A DNA stretch of 64,000 nt from Variovorax sp. JS1663 (GCF_002157355.1 NZ_LYMK01000003.1:186001-250000), one strand, 5' to 3'. Positions 39,044 to 48,033 are shown, counted from the first letter of the stretch. The notes: a model not told the origin generated them from the letters alone. Program-made: numbers and translations.

Positions 39044-39715
39044 ATGCGAATACTGATAGCGGAAGACGACCAGGTGCTGGCCGATGCGCTGCTGCGCAGC
39101 CTGCGCACCTCGGGCTCGGCGGTGGACCATGTGGCCACCGGTTCGCAGGCCGACGCCGCACTGATGACCAACAGCGAGTTCGACCTCCTGATCCTCGACC
39201 TGGGCCTGCCCAACATGCACGGCCTGGAGATCCTCAAGCGTCTGCGCGCCCGCGGCTCGCAGCTGCCGGTGCTGGTGCTGACCGCGGCCGACAGCGTGGA
39301 GGAGCGGGTCAAAGGCCTGGACTACGGCGCCGACGACTACATGGCCAAGCCCTTCTCGCTGCAGGAGCTGGAGGCGCGGGTGCGCGCGCTGACGCGGCGC
39401 GGCATGGGCGCCACCAGCAACGCGATCAAGCACGGCCCGCTGGTCTATGACCAGGCCGGCCGGGTGGCCACCATCGACGGCAAGATGATCGAGCTCTCGG
39501 CGCGCGAGCTGGGCCTGCTCGAGGTGCTGCTGCAGCGGGCCGGCCGGCTGGTGAGCAAGGACCAGCTGGTCGAGCGCCTGTGCGAATGGGGCGAGGAGGT
39601 CAGCCTGAACGCGATCGAGGTCTACATCCACCGCCTGCGCAAGAAGATCGAAAAGGGGCCGATCCACATCGCCACCGTGCGCGGACTCGGCTACTGCCTC
39701 GAGAAGATCCCCTGA
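39044..39715 (+). CDS. OmpR-family response regulator (TctD/QseB-like)
   Basis: 223 residues. The receiver domain (1-115) has the acidic pair EDD near residue 7, the phospho-acceptor Asp in LLILDLGLP (about residue 50) and the conserved Lys in YMAKPFSLQEL. The C-terminal OmpR/PhoB winged helix ends with AIEVYIHRLRKKIEKGPIHIATVRGLGYCLEK. I start at 39044 (MRILIAEDD), not at the in-frame 38990. It precedes its histidine kinase by 28 bases. Confidence 0.92.
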   Translation: MRILIAEDDQVLADALLRSLRTSGSAVDHVATGSQADAALMTNSEFDLLILDLGLPNMHGLEILKRLRARGSQLPVLVLTAADSVEERVKGLDYGADDYMAKPFSLQELEARVRALTRRGMGATSNAIKHGPLVYDQAGRVATIDGKMIELSARELGLLEVLLQRAGRLVSKDQLVERLCEWGEEVSLNAIEVYIHRLRKKIEKGPIHIATVRGLGYCLEKIP

Positions 39716-39743
39716 TCCGCGACTCCTTTCTCCCGGGCGCTCG

Positions 39744-41195
39744 GTGAAGCTCTTCCAGCGCGCGCAGCGCTCCCTCTTCGGCGAGATCCTCGATTGGATG
39801 CTCACGCCGCTCCTGCTGCTGGTGCCGGTGAGCATCGGCGTGACCTGGCTCGTGGCCCAGGGCATCGCCAACGCCCCTTTCGACCGCACGCTCGAATACA
39901 ACATCCAGGCGCTGGCCCGGCTGGTGGACGTGAAGGCCATCCACGAGCCCTTCGTGCTGCCGCCGACCGCGCACGAGATCCTGCGCGCCCACGACGCGGA
40001 CCATGTCTACCTCCAGCTGCTCGACGGGGACGGGCGGCTGCTGGCCGGCGAGCGCGATCTGCCGCAGCCGAACACCGACGAGCCCCCGGCGACCGGCGTG
40101 GTGTACCTGCACAACAGCGCCTTCCACGGCCAGCCCGTGCGCGTGGCCTCGATGTGGATTGCGGGCGCCACGCCCGAATCGCCGCCGTCCCTGCTGCAGC
40201 TGGCAGAGACGCGCGAGAAGCAGTCGGTGCTCGCCAGCGAGATCATCAAGGGCGTGCTGCTCCCGCAGTTCGCGATCCTGCCGCTGGCGGTGCTGCTGAT
40301 CTGGCTGGCGCTGGTGCGCGGCATCAAGCCGCTGTCGGTGATCGAGGCCCGCATCCGGGAGCGCCGGCCGGGCGACCTGAGTCCGCTGGACGAATCCTCG
40401 GTGCCGCTGGAGGTGGTGCCGCTGGTGCTGTCAGTCAACGACCTGCTGAACAAGCTCAGCGAGTCCATCGGGACGCAGAAGCGCTTCCTGGCCGATGCGG
40501 CGCACCAGCTCAAGACGCCGCTGGCGGGCTTGCGCATGCAGGCCGATCTGGCCCAGCGCGAGGGCGCCGACGCCGCCGAGCTCAAGCAATCGCTCAAGCA
40601 GATCGGACGCGCCAGCATCCGCGCCACGCACACCGTCAACCAACTGCTCTCCCTGGCGCGCGCCGAGGGCGGCGGCGCGGCCATCGCGCGCCAATCCTGC
40701 GACCTGGCGAAGCTCACCATCGAGGTGGTGCGCGAAGCCGTGCCGCGCGCCATCGAGAAGCGCATCGACCTGGGCTACGACGGGGCCGAGGCGGGTGCGC
40801 CGGGCGTGGCGCTCGAAGGCAATCCCACGCTGCTGAAGGAACTGGTGCGCAACCTGGTGGACAACGCGATCAACTACACGCCCTCCACGCCCGCGCGTCC
40901 GGGCGTGATCACCGCGCGCGTGCTGGGTGACCCCTTCGGCCGCATCATCGTGCTGCAGGTGGAGGACAATGGCCCGGGCATCCCGGAGGGCGAGCGCGAG
41001 CTGGTGTTCGAGCCCTTCTACCGCGTGCTCGGCAACGAGGCCGACGGCTCGGGCCTGGGCCTGCCGATCGTGCTGGAGATCGCACGCAAGCACCATGCGA
41101 CGGTGCACCTGGAGGATGCCCATCCGGGCCAGCGGCCGCCTGGCGCGCGCTTCAGCCTGCGCTTCGATGCCAACGGGCAGGAAGAAGAGGCCTGA
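39744..41195 (+). CDS. Sensor histidine kinase (TctE-like)
   Basis: 483 residues from a GTG at 39744. The N-terminal helix and periplasmic region (MLTPLLLLVPVSIGVTWLVAQ, then FDRTLEYNIQALARLVDV) match the 2CSK_N/TctE sensor domain; a second helix (LLPQFAILPLAVLLIWLALV) follows, then HAMP, then the phospho-His in ADAAHQLKTPLAGLRMQ. The ATPase domain has LVRNLVDNAINYTP (N box), VEDNGPGIPEG (G1) and GSGLGLPIVLEIA (G2). TctE senses tricarboxylates in Salmonella; the ligand here is unknown and no tctC/BUG receptor gene is nearby. Confidence 0.9.
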   Translation: MKLFQRAQRSLFGEILDWMLTPLLLLVPVSIGVTWLVAQGIANAPFDRTLEYNIQALARLVDVKAIHEPFVLPPTAHEILRAHDADHVYLQLLDGDGRLLAGERDLPQPNTDEPPATGVVYLHNSAFHGQPVRVASMWIAGATPESPPSLLQLAETREKQSVLASEIIKGVLLPQFAILPLAVLLIWLALVRGIKPLSVIEARIRERRPGDLSPLDESSVPLEVVPLVLSVNDLLNKLSESIGTQKRFLADAAHQLKTPLAGLRMQADLAQREGADAAELKQSLKQIGRASIRATHTVNQLLSLARAEGGGAAIARQSCDLAKLTIEVVREAVPRAIEKRIDLGYDGAEAGAPGVALEGNPTLLKELVRNLVDNAINYTPSTPARPGVITARVLGDPFGRIIVLQVEDNGPGIPEGERELVFEPFYRVLGNEADGSGLGLPIVLEIARKHHATVHLEDAHPGQRPPGARFSLRFDANGQEEEA

Positions 41196-41202
41196 GGGCG
41201 GC

Positions 41203-41394
41203 TCAGGGCTTGGGCGCCGCCTCGTCCTTCAGGATCTTCAAAAGCTGCGGCCGGACCTGCTGCGTCAGCCGCTCCGGCTCGCTCTGGCCCAGCTGCGCGG
41301 GCACGGCGCCGAACATGGCGAGCCCGCCGCGCGACCAGGCGAAGTACAGCAGGTTGGCCACGAGGAGCAGGACGACGAGCGCGCGCAGCCGCAT
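41203..41394 (-). CDS. Hypothetical small single-pass membrane protein
   Basis: 63 residues: a hydrophobic N-terminal helix (RALVVLLLVANLLYFAWSRG) and a short charged tail with no recognised motif. It starts 4 bases after the birA stop, so it is the third gene of SET-birA-small protein. In relatives, a similar N-terminus precedes SPOR-domain proteins, but no SPOR domain is present here. It ends 7 bases from the convergent histidine kinase stop. Confidence 0.6.
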   Translation of the reverse strand: MRLRALVVLLLVANLLYFAWSRGGLAMFGAVPAQLGQSEPERLTQQVRPQLLKILKDEAAPKP

Positions 41395-41398
41395 GGTG

Positions 41399-42193
41399 TC
41401 AGGTCGCGGCGCGCGGCCGCACGCTCACTTCGGCGCTGGTGATGGTCTTCATGCTCGACGCGGTGCGCACCAGTAGCTCGCCGCCCCAGCCCACACCCTC
41501 GCAGAGACCGATGGTGCCGTCGCTCAGTTGCACCTCGCGCCCGCGCAGCAGGTCGCGCGCGGCGAAGCGCTCGGCAAAGGGCACGAAGCCGCGGTCGCCG
41601 AACAGCAGCACATGCGACACCAGTGGCGGCACGATCTCGCGCAGCAGCTGGGATGCCGTGGCCTCGGGGCGCCATTGCGTGATCCAGGCCGGCGCGGTGC
41701 TCATGCCGGTGCCCCCGCGGGCGCCGATGTTGATGCCGATGCCGATCACCAGGTAGCGCTCGGCGGCGCCGTCCTGGGGCAGGGCGGTTTCGATCAGGAT
41801 GCCGCCGAGCTTGCGCTCCTCGACCCATAGGTCGTTGGGCCACTTGAGCTCGATGTGCGCCGCGTTCGACGGGTCCAGGCTTTCCGCCACGCTGACGCCG
41901 ACCGCCAGCGACAGCCCCGACCAGTCCCGCGGCATCAGGGGCAGGCCCAGCGAGAAGGTGAGGGAGGCAGGCTCCTGCTCGGCCTGCGCACTCTGCCAGG
42001 GGCGGCCCATACGCCCGCGGCCGGCGGTCTGCCGATTCGCGACCAGGAGCACAGGCTGCGTGCGGCCGTCGCGTGCGCGTCGCATCAGCTCGCTGCTGGT
42101 CGAGTCGATCTCGTCGACCACCTCGACCGCCAGCCCCGGCAGCAGCGGGGCCACGGCGGCGGCGATCTGCTCTTCGAACCAGGAAACGGCCAT
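41399..42193 (-). CDS. birA: Biotin-[acetyl-CoA-carboxylase] ligase
   Basis: 264 residues, catalytic domain only: no N-terminal helix-turn-helix, so it should not repress bio genes as E. coli BirA does. Seen: EIDSTSSELMRRARDG, the biotinyl-AMP loop ANRQTAGRGRMGRPWQS, LKWPNDLWVEERKLGGILIE and GIGINIGARGG. It attaches biotin to AccB and other carboxylases. Start at 42193, 2 bases after the SET-domain gene stop, implying translational coupling. Confidence 0.95.
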   Translation of the reverse strand: MAVSWFEEQIAAAVAPLLPGLAVEVVDEIDSTSSELMRRARDGRTQPVLLVANRQTAGRGRMGRPWQSAQAEQEPASLTFSLGLPLMPRDWSGLSLAVGVSVAESLDPSNAAHIELKWPNDLWVEERKLGGILIETALPQDGAAERYLVIGIGINIGARGGTGMSTAPAWITQWRPEATASQLLREIVPPLVSHVLLFGDRGFVPFAERFAARDLLRGREVQLSDGTIGLCEGVGWGGELLVRTASSMKTITSAEVSVRPRAAT

Positions 42194-42195
42194 GG

Positions 42196-42735
42196 TCAGT
42201 GCTTGCCGTTCTTCCTGGCCTTCTTGCCCTTCTTCTTGCTCTTTTTCTTCTTGTCCTTCTTCTTGCCGTCCTCGGCCGCGAGCAGGGTGCCCCGGCACTG
42301 GTCGGAACCACACCAGCAGGGGAACTCGGCCTTGAGTTTCTTGGTCAAGGGCTCGTCGATGATGAGGCCGTAGTCGTAGCTCAGCTCCTCGCCGGCGGCG
42401 ATGTTGCGCAGCGCCTTGATGAAGACCCGCCCAGCCTGCTCGTCGGCCTCGCAGTTGGGTTCGCACGAGTGGTTGATCCAGCGCGCGGCATTGCCCTTGA
42501 CGCCGCCGTCGATCACACGCTCGTCATCGATGTGGAAGTAGAAGGTGTGATTGGGCTGGGACGGATCGTGCGGATGGCGCCGCAGCGCCTCCTCCCAGCT
42601 GATCAGCTCGCCCTTGTATTCGATCAGCGTCTCGCCTTCGGCGATGTCCTGCACGGCGAACACGCCGTTGCCGTGAACGCCGGAGCGCCGGGTCTGGATG
42701 CGGCGACCGCCGGTTGTGGGGGATTTGGAAGGCAT
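42196..42735 (-). CDS. SET-domain protein-lysine methyltransferase with Lys-rich tail
   Basis: 179 residues. SET motifs are complete: GNGVFAVQDIAEGETLIEYKG (SET-N), ARWINHSCEPNC (NHSCxPN SAM/catalytic motif) and GEELSYDYGL (catalytic Tyr region), followed by a post-SET cysteine cluster (CWCGSDQCRGTLL). The tail KKKDKKKKSKKKGKKARKNGKH is extremely basic, as for nucleic-acid or chromatin binding. SET enzymes methylate histone or protein lysines; bacterial targets are mostly unknown. Divergent from topB, with a Z-DNA-prone tract between them. Confidence 0.92.
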   Translation of the reverse strand: MPSKSPTTGGRRIQTRRSGVHGNGVFAVQDIAEGETLIEYKGELISWEEALRRHPHDPSQPNHTFYFHIDDERVIDGGVKGNAARWINHSCEPNCEADEQAGRVFIKALRNIAAGEELSYDYGLIIDEPLTKKLKAEFPCWCGSDQCRGTLLAAEDGKKKDKKKKSKKKGKKARKNGKH

Positions 42736-42756
42736 CGCCGAAGTCTGTTAATTTGA

Positions 42757-42791
42757 ATATGTACGCATGCGCGTGCGCGTGCGCACGCGCG
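42757..42791. repeat. 35-base alternating purine-pyrimidine tract (Z-DNA-prone)
   Basis: From 42757 to 42791 every base alternates purine/pyrimidine with no break, mostly as GC and GT/AC steps. The 16-base core at 42775-42790 (GCGCGTGCGCACGCGC) is also a perfect palindrome. Such sequence adopts left-handed Z-DNA under negative supercoiling. It lies between the divergent SET and topB starts, 29 bases before topB. Confidence 0.85.
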
Positions 42792-42820
42792 AAGCGCCAG
42801 ATTGTAAGGACGACTTGTCA

Positions 42821-45742
42821 ATGAAGACTTTGGTGATTGCAGAGAAGCCGTCGGTGGCCCAGGACATCGTGCGTGCGCTCACGCCGGTGGCCGGCAAGTT
42901 CGACAAGCACGAAGAGCATTTCGAGAACGAGAAGTACGTCGTGACCAGCGCCGTGGGCCACCTGGTGGAGATCCAGGCGCCGGAGGAATTCGACGTCAAG
43001 CGGGGCAAGTGGAGCTTCGCCAACCTGCCCGTGATCCCGCCGCGCTTTGACCTCAAGCCGGTGGACAAGACCAAGACCCGGCTCAATGCCGTGGTCAAGC
43101 AGGCCCGGCGCAAGGACGTGACCCAGCTCGTCAACGCCTGCGACGCGGGCCGCGAGGGCGAGCTGATCTTCCGCCTGATCGAGCAGTACGCCGGCGGCAA
43201 GGCGCCGCTGGGCAAGCCGGTGCGCCGCCTGTGGCTGCAGTCGATGACGCCGCAGGCGATCCGCGACGGTTTCGATCAGCTGCGCAGCGAGCAGCAGATG
43301 CAGGGCCTGGCCGACGCGGCGCGCTCGCGCTCGGAGGCCGACTGGCTGGTCGGCATCAACGGCACGCGCGCCATGACCGCCTTCAACTCGCGCGACGGCG
43401 GCTTCTTCCTCACCACCGTGGGCCGGGTGCAGACGCCCACGCTGTCGGTGGTGGTGGAGCGCGAAGAGAAGATCCGCAAGTTCGTCAGCCGCGACTACTG
43501 GGAGGTGCATGGCAGCTTCCTCGCCGAGGCTGGCGAGTACCCGGGCAAGTGGTTCGACCCCGAGTGGAAGAAGCCACCGCCCGGTCCGGACGGGCAGCCC
43601 GATCCCGAGCAGCGCGCCGACCGCGTCTGGAGCCAGCGCGAGGCCGAGGCCATCGCCCAGGCCGCGCGCGGCCGCACGGCCAGCGTCACCGAGGAAAGCA
43701 AGCCCACCACCCAGGCATCGCCACTGCTGTTCGACCTGACCTCGCTGCAGCGCGAGGCCAACAGCCGCTTCGGTTACAGCGCCAAGACCACGCTGGCCCT
43801 GGCCCAGAGCCTGTACGAACGCCACAAGGCGCTGACCTACCCGCGGACCGATTCGCGCGCCCTGCCCGAGGACTACCTGCCGGTGGTGCGCAAGACGATG
43901 GAGATGCTGTCGACCAGCGGCATGCGGCACCTCGCGCCCTTCGCGCAGGAGGCGATCGACGGCAACTACGTGAAGCCCACCAAGCGCGTGTTCGACAACG
44001 CCAAGGTCAGCGATCACTTTGCGATCATCCCCACGCTGCAGGCGCCCAGCGGCCTGTCAGAGGCCGAGCAGAAGCTCTACGACTTCGTGGTGCGGCGCTT
44101 CCTCTCCGTGTTCTTCCCCAGCGCGGAGTACCAGGTGACCACGCGCATCAGTACGGTGCAGCACGAAAGCAAGAAATACGCGTTCCGCAGCGACGGCAAG
44201 GTGCTGGTCAAGGCCGGCTGGCTCGCGATCTACGGCAAGGAGGCCCAGGACGAGGAGAAGGCCGACGACAAGGACAGCAAGCGCCTGGTCCCGGTGAAGC
44301 CGGGCGAGCAGGTGCAGGTGGAATCGGTCGAGCCCAAGGGCCTGAAGACCCGCCCGCCCGCGCGCTACTCCGAAGCCACGCTGCTGGGTGCCATGGAAGG
44401 CGCCGGCAAGACCATCGACGACGACGAACTGCGCGAAGCCATGCAGGAGAAGGGCCTGGGCACCCCGGCCACGCGCGCCGCCATCATCGAAGGCCTGCTG
44501 GCCGAGAAGTACATCCTGCGCGAGGGCCGCGAGCTGATCCCGACCGCCAAGGCCTTCCAGCTGATGACGTTGCTGCGCGGCCTGGGCGTGGAGGAACTCT
44601 CCAAGGCCGAGCTCACCGGCGAGTGGGAATACAAGCTCGCGCAGATGGAGCACGGCAAGCTCAGCCGCGCCGCCTTCATGCGCGAGATCGCCCAGATGAC
44701 GGAGCACATCGTCAAGAAGGCCAAGGAGTACGACCGCGACACGGTGCCCGGCGACTATGCGACCCTTGCGACGCCGTGCCCCAACTGCGGCGGCGTGGTG
44801 AGGGAAAACTACCGCCGCTACGCCTGCACCGGCAAGCCGGGCCAGGACGCCTGCGGCTTCTCCTTCGGCAAGTCGCCGGCCGGCCGCACCTTCGAGGTGG
44901 CCGAGGCCGAGCAGTTGCTGCGCGACAAGCACATCGGCCCGCTGGAGGGCTTCCGTTCCAAGGCCGGCTGGCCCTTCACCTCCGAGATCATCATCAAGTA
45001 CGACGAGGAGGCGAAGAACTGGAAGCTCGAGTTCGACTTCGGCGACGACAAGGAAGGCGAGACGGGCGAGATCGTGGACTTCAGCGGCCAGCATTCGCTC
45101 GGCCCCTGCCCGAAGTGCGGCGCGCACGTGTTCGAGAACGCCAGCAACTACGTCTGCGAGAAGTCGGTGCCCACCGATGCGCAGCCGACGCCGAGCTGCG
45201 ATTTCAAGACCGGCAAGATCATCCTGCAGCAGCCGGTGGAGCGCGCCCAGATCGAGAAGCTGCTGGCCACGGGCAAGACCGACCTGCTGGACAAGTTCGT
45301 CTCGATGCGCACGCGGCGCTCCTTCAAGGCCTTCCTGGCCTGGAATGCGGAGGAGGGCAAGGTGAGCTTCGAGTTCGAGCCGCGCGAGGGCAAGTTCCCG
45401 GCACGCAAGAGCTTCCCGGCCAAGGCGGCGCCGGCGGCGAAGAAGGCGGCCTCAGGCACCAAGGCCAAGGCGCCGGCCGCCAAGAAGGCCACCACGCCGA
45501 AAGCGCGCAAGCCCGCGGCCGGCCTCAAGCCCAGCGACGCGCTGGCCGCAGTGATCGGCACGGAACCTGTGGCGCGCACCGAGGTCATCAAGAAGCTGTG
45601 GGACTACATCAAGGCTCACGGCCTGCAGGATGCGGCCAACAAGCGCGCGATCAACGCCGACGCCAAGCTCCGGCCGGTGTTCGGCAAGGACCAGGTGACC
45701 ATGTTCGAGATCGCGGGCATCGTCGGCAAGCACCTCAGCTGA
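42821..45742 (+). CDS. topB: DNA topoisomerase III with C-terminal SWIB domain
   Basis: 973 residues, longer than E. coli TopB (653). The TOPRIM start is MKTLVIAEKPSVAQDIVRAL, with VNACDAGREGELIFRLIEQY near residue 105. The active-site Tyr is Tyr340 in LTYPRTDSRALPEDY. Two zinc fingers follow (CPNCGGVVRENYRRYAC near residue 650 and CPKCGAHVFE near 765). After an Ala/Lys/Pro linker (KAAPAAKKAASGTKAKAPAA) residues about 900-973 form a SWIB/MDM2-type domain (LAAVIGTEPVARTEVIKKLW, then YIKAHGLQDAANKRAI). TopB decatenates DNA; SWIB is otherwise a chromatin or Chlamydia TopA domain. Start at 42821 is fixed by the TOPRIM motif. Confidence 0.95.
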   Translation: MKTLVIAEKPSVAQDIVRALTPVAGKFDKHEEHFENEKYVVTSAVGHLVEIQAPEEFDVKRGKWSFANLPVIPPRFDLKPVDKTKTRLNAVVKQARRKDVTQLVNACDAGREGELIFRLIEQYAGGKAPLGKPVRRLWLQSMTPQAIRDGFDQLRSEQQMQGLADAARSRSEADWLVGINGTRAMTAFNSRDGGFFLTTVGRVQTPTLSVVVEREEKIRKFVSRDYWEVHGSFLAEAGEYPGKWFDPEWKKPPPGPDGQPDPEQRADRVWSQREAEAIAQAARGRTASVTEESKPTTQASPLLFDLTSLQREANSRFGYSAKTTLALAQSLYERHKALTYPRTDSRALPEDYLPVVRKTMEMLSTSGMRHLAPFAQEAIDGNYVKPTKRVFDNAKVSDHFAIIPTLQAPSGLSEAEQKLYDFVVRRFLSVFFPSAEYQVTTRISTVQHESKKYAFRSDGKVLVKAGWLAIYGKEAQDEEKADDKDSKRLVPVKPGEQVQVESVEPKGLKTRPPARYSEATLLGAMEGAGKTIDDDELREAMQEKGLGTPATRAAIIEGLLAEKYILREGRELIPTAKAFQLMTLLRGLGVEELSKAELTGEWEYKLAQMEHGKLSRAAFMREIAQMTEHIVKKAKEYDRDTVPGDYATLATPCPNCGGVVRENYRRYACTGKPGQDACGFSFGKSPAGRTFEVAEAEQLLRDKHIGPLEGFRSKAGWPFTSEIIIKYDEEAKNWKLEFDFGDDKEGETGEIVDFSGQHSLGPCPKCGAHVFENASNYVCEKSVPTDAQPTPSCDFKTGKIILQQPVERAQIEKLLATGKTDLLDKFVSMRTRRSFKAFLAWNAEEGKVSFEFEPREGKFPARKSFPAKAAPAAKKAASGTKAKAPAAKKATTPKARKPAAGLKPSDALAAVIGTEPVARTEVIKKLWDYIKAHGLQDAANKRAINADAKLRPVFGKDQVTMFEIAGIVGKHLS

Positions 45743-45753
45743 AGGAGATCCCT

Positions 45754-45933
45754 GTGAAGAAACTCGTTTCCGCCCTGTGCCTCGCGATGGTGCTCGGCCT
45801 GGCGGCCGGCTGCGCGTCCCCGCGCGGCGGCGGCGATGCCGGCGCCACGGCCGGCAGCAGCAGCGGCATCACCGTGTTCGGCACCGTCGACGCCGGCGTC
45901 AGCAGCACGCGCAACCGCTCGTCGCGCGACTGA
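45754..45933 (+). CDS. Small lipoprotein
   Basis: 59 residues from a GTG at 45754 with GAAGGAGAT upstream. The signal peptide ends with a lipobox LAAGC (MKKLVSALCLAMVLGLAAGC), so Cys20 should be lipid-modified. The mature part is 40 residues, rich in Gly, Ser and Ala, ending TVDAGVSSTRNRSSRD. Eleven bases after topB, so co-transcribed. No known function. Confidence 0.7.
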   Translation: MKKLVSALCLAMVLGLAAGCASPRGGGDAGATAGSSSGITVFGTVDAGVSSTRNRSSRD

Positions 45934-45946
45934 GCGGAGCGCTCAG
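45930..45946. terminator. Hairpin between convergent stops
   Basis: CTGAGCG (45930-45936) pairs with CGCTCAG (45940-45946): a perfect 7-bp stem with a GAG loop that covers both the lipoprotein and glutamine-amidotransferase stop codons. No U-run follows on either strand, so it may only stall or be read in both directions. Confidence 0.4.
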
Positions 45947-46824
45947 CGCATCAGCAGCGCCTGCCGCAGCAGCCGCGCGGCGCGGTTGCGGATGCGCCCC
46001 GGTGCCGTGCGCAGCGGTCCGCGCGGACTGACCTTCGCGGTCGCGCAGGCCCACAGGAAGTCCTCGAGGATGGCCGTGTCGTCCACGGTCTCGGTGCTGC
46101 CGTACTTGTGAAACTCCGGGTGCCACTGGGTGGCGGCGATGTAGCTGCGGCCGCGGCCGTCCTTGCGCCGGATCGCCTCGGGCACGTGGTCCGGAATGCT
46201 CCAGGCCTCGACCTCGAAGCCCGGCGCCAGGTCCTTCACGCCCTGATGGTGGATGCTGTTGACCCGTGCCCGCTGCACGTCGGGATAGAGCTTCGACAGG
46301 CGCGTGCCCGGCACGATGCCGATCTCGTGGAAGTTCTGGTCGTAGGTCACAGGATCGCGGTGCCGCAGCGCATTGGGATGCTGGGCCTCGATGTCCTGGT
46401 AGAGCGTGCCGCCGAAGGCCACGTTGATCAGTTGCAGCCCGCGGCAGACGCCGAAGATGGGCTTGCCGGCCTGCTCGAAGGCTTCGACCAGCGCCAGGTC
46501 GTAAAGGTCGCGGATGCGGTCACCGATCCAGGCGTCCTTCAGCGGCACCTCGCCATAGCTGCCGGGCCAGACGTCGGCCCCGCCGTGCATCACCACGCCG
46601 TCGAGCCATTCCGCGTAGTGGGAGAGCTTGGTGTCGCCGCGCGCGGTCTCGCCGGTGGGGCAGGGGACCATCACCACCATGGCGCCGGCCGACATCAGCC
46701 AGTGCGTGATCGACTGCTCGACGTACTGGAGCGTCTTGTTGGTGAACAGCGAGCGCGCCGGGTCGGCGTGCGAGAAGCAGGCGGAAAGACCGATCTTCAG
46801 TCGGCCGGCAACGGTTTGTGACAT
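45943..46824 (-). CDS. Class I glutamine amidotransferase-like (peptidase C26, gamma-glutamyl hydrolase family)
   Basis: About 293 residues. The nucleophile is in PIFGVCRGLQLINVAFGG; the His and Glu of the triad are in AATQWHPEFHKYGS. VVMHGGADVWPGSYGE gives the oxyanion region. The PuuD-like family hydrolyses gamma-glutamyl bonds (for example gamma-glutamyl-GABA). I start at 46824 (MSQTVAGRLK); an ATG at 46857 is also in frame but reads a hydrophobic MRMFLLFALIA not seen in the family. The substrate cannot be named, as no puu genes are near. Confidence 0.82.
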   Translation of the reverse strand: MSQTVAGRLKIGLSACFSHADPARSLFTNKTLQYVEQSITHWLMSAGAMVVMVPCPTGETARGDTKLSHYAEWLDGVVMHGGADVWPGSYGEVPLKDAWIGDRIRDLYDLALVEAFEQAGKPIFGVCRGLQLINVAFGGTLYQDIEAQHPNALRHRDPVTYDQNFHEIGIVPGTRLSKLYPDVQRARVNSIHHQGVKDLAPGFEVEAWSIPDHVPEAIRRKDGRGRSYIAATQWHPEFHKYGSTETVDDTAILEDFLWACATAKVSPRGPLRTAPGRIRNRAARLLRQALLMR

Positions 46825-46965
46825 CGCGATCAAGGCGAACAGTAGGAACATTCTCAAACGTTCCGAATGCCCGTGCCGTGGACAGCCTACCCCGCGCGCT
46901 TGTCGGACAGGGCCGCGGGGCTAGGATGCGCCTTCCCCGTGCGGCTGAAAAAATCAGGAGACCGA

Positions 46966-48024
46966 ATGAAGACCATCCAGGGGCCCGCCATCTTCCTGGC
47001 CCAATTCGCGGGCGACAGCGCCCCCTTCGACTCGCTCGACGCCATCGCCGGCTGGGCCGCCGGCCTGGGCTACAAGGGCGTGCAGATCCCCAGCTGGGAC
47101 GCGCGCCTGTTCGACCTGCGCAAGGCCGCCGAGAGCAGGACCTACTGCGAGGAGGTGCAGGGCACGCTGGCCCGCCACGGCATTCGCATCACCGAGCTCT
47201 CGACCCATCTGCAGGGCCAGTTGGTCGCCGTGCACCCGGCCTACGACGCGGGCTTCGACGGCTTCGCCGCGCCCGAGGTGCGCAACGACCCGGTGAAGCG
47301 CCAGGCCTGGGCGGTGGAGCAGCTGCACCTGGCAGCCAGGGCCTCGGCCAACCTGGGACTCACGGCCCATGCCACCTTCTCGGGCGCGCTGGCCTGGCCC
47401 TATTTCTATTCGTGGCCGCCGCGCCCGCCGGGCCTGATCGAAGAAGCCTTCGACGAACTGGCCCGCCGCTGGCGCCCCATCCTCGACGCCTTCGACGAGG
47501 CCGGTGTCGACGTCTGCTATGAGATCCACCCCGGCGAGGACCTGCACGACGGCGTGAGTTACGAGATGTTCCTCGACCGCGTCGGCCAGCACCGCCGCGC
47601 CTGCCTGCTCTACGACCCCAGCCACTTCGTGCTGCAGCAGCTCGACTACCTGGCCTACATCGACCACTTCCACGAGCGCATCAAGATCTTTCACGTGAAG
47701 GACGCGGAGTTCAACCCGACCGGCAAGCAGGGCGTCTACGGTGGCTTCCAGCCCTGGCTGCAGCGGGCCGGGCGCTTCCGTTCGCTGGGCGATGGGCAGG
47801 TCGACTTCGGTGCCATCTTCTCCAAGCTCGCAGCCTATGACTTCCCGGGCTGGGCGGTGCTCGAATGGGAGTGCTGCCTCAAGCACCCCGAGGACGGCGC
47901 GCGCGAGGGCGCGCAGTTCATCGCCGACCACATCATCCGCGTGGCCGACCGGGCCTTCGACGACTTCGCGGCCGGCAGCGTGGACCACGCGGCCAACCGC
48001 CGCATGCTCGGCATCGCGCCCTGA
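46966..48024 (+). CDS. Sugar phosphate isomerase/epimerase (AP-endonuclease-2-like TIM barrel)
   Basis: 352 residues. Start at 46966 with CAGGAG upstream. The TIM-barrel metal site is seen in CYEIHPGEDLHDG (Glu/His), LLYDPSHFVLQQLDYLAYI (Asp/His), KIFHVKDAEFNPTG and AVLEWECCLKH. Members isomerise or epimerise keto-sugars or inositol derivatives with a divalent metal. The neighbours do not indicate a pathway. The gene is convergent with the S1C-like gene (9-base gap). Confidence 0.85.
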   Translation: MKTIQGPAIFLAQFAGDSAPFDSLDAIAGWAAGLGYKGVQIPSWDARLFDLRKAAESRTYCEEVQGTLARHGIRITELSTHLQGQLVAVHPAYDAGFDGFAAPEVRNDPVKRQAWAVEQLHLAARASANLGLTAHATFSGALAWPYFYSWPPRPPGLIEEAFDELARRWRPILDAFDEAGVDVCYEIHPGEDLHDGVSYEMFLDRVGQHRRACLLYDPSHFVLQQLDYLAYIDHFHERIKIFHVKDAEFNPTGKQGVYGGFQPWLQRAGRFRSLGDGQVDFGAIFSKLAAYDFPGWAVLEWECCLKHPEDGAREGAQFIADHIIRVADRAFDDFAAGSVDHAANRRMLGIAP

Positions 48025-48033
48025 GCGATCCGG

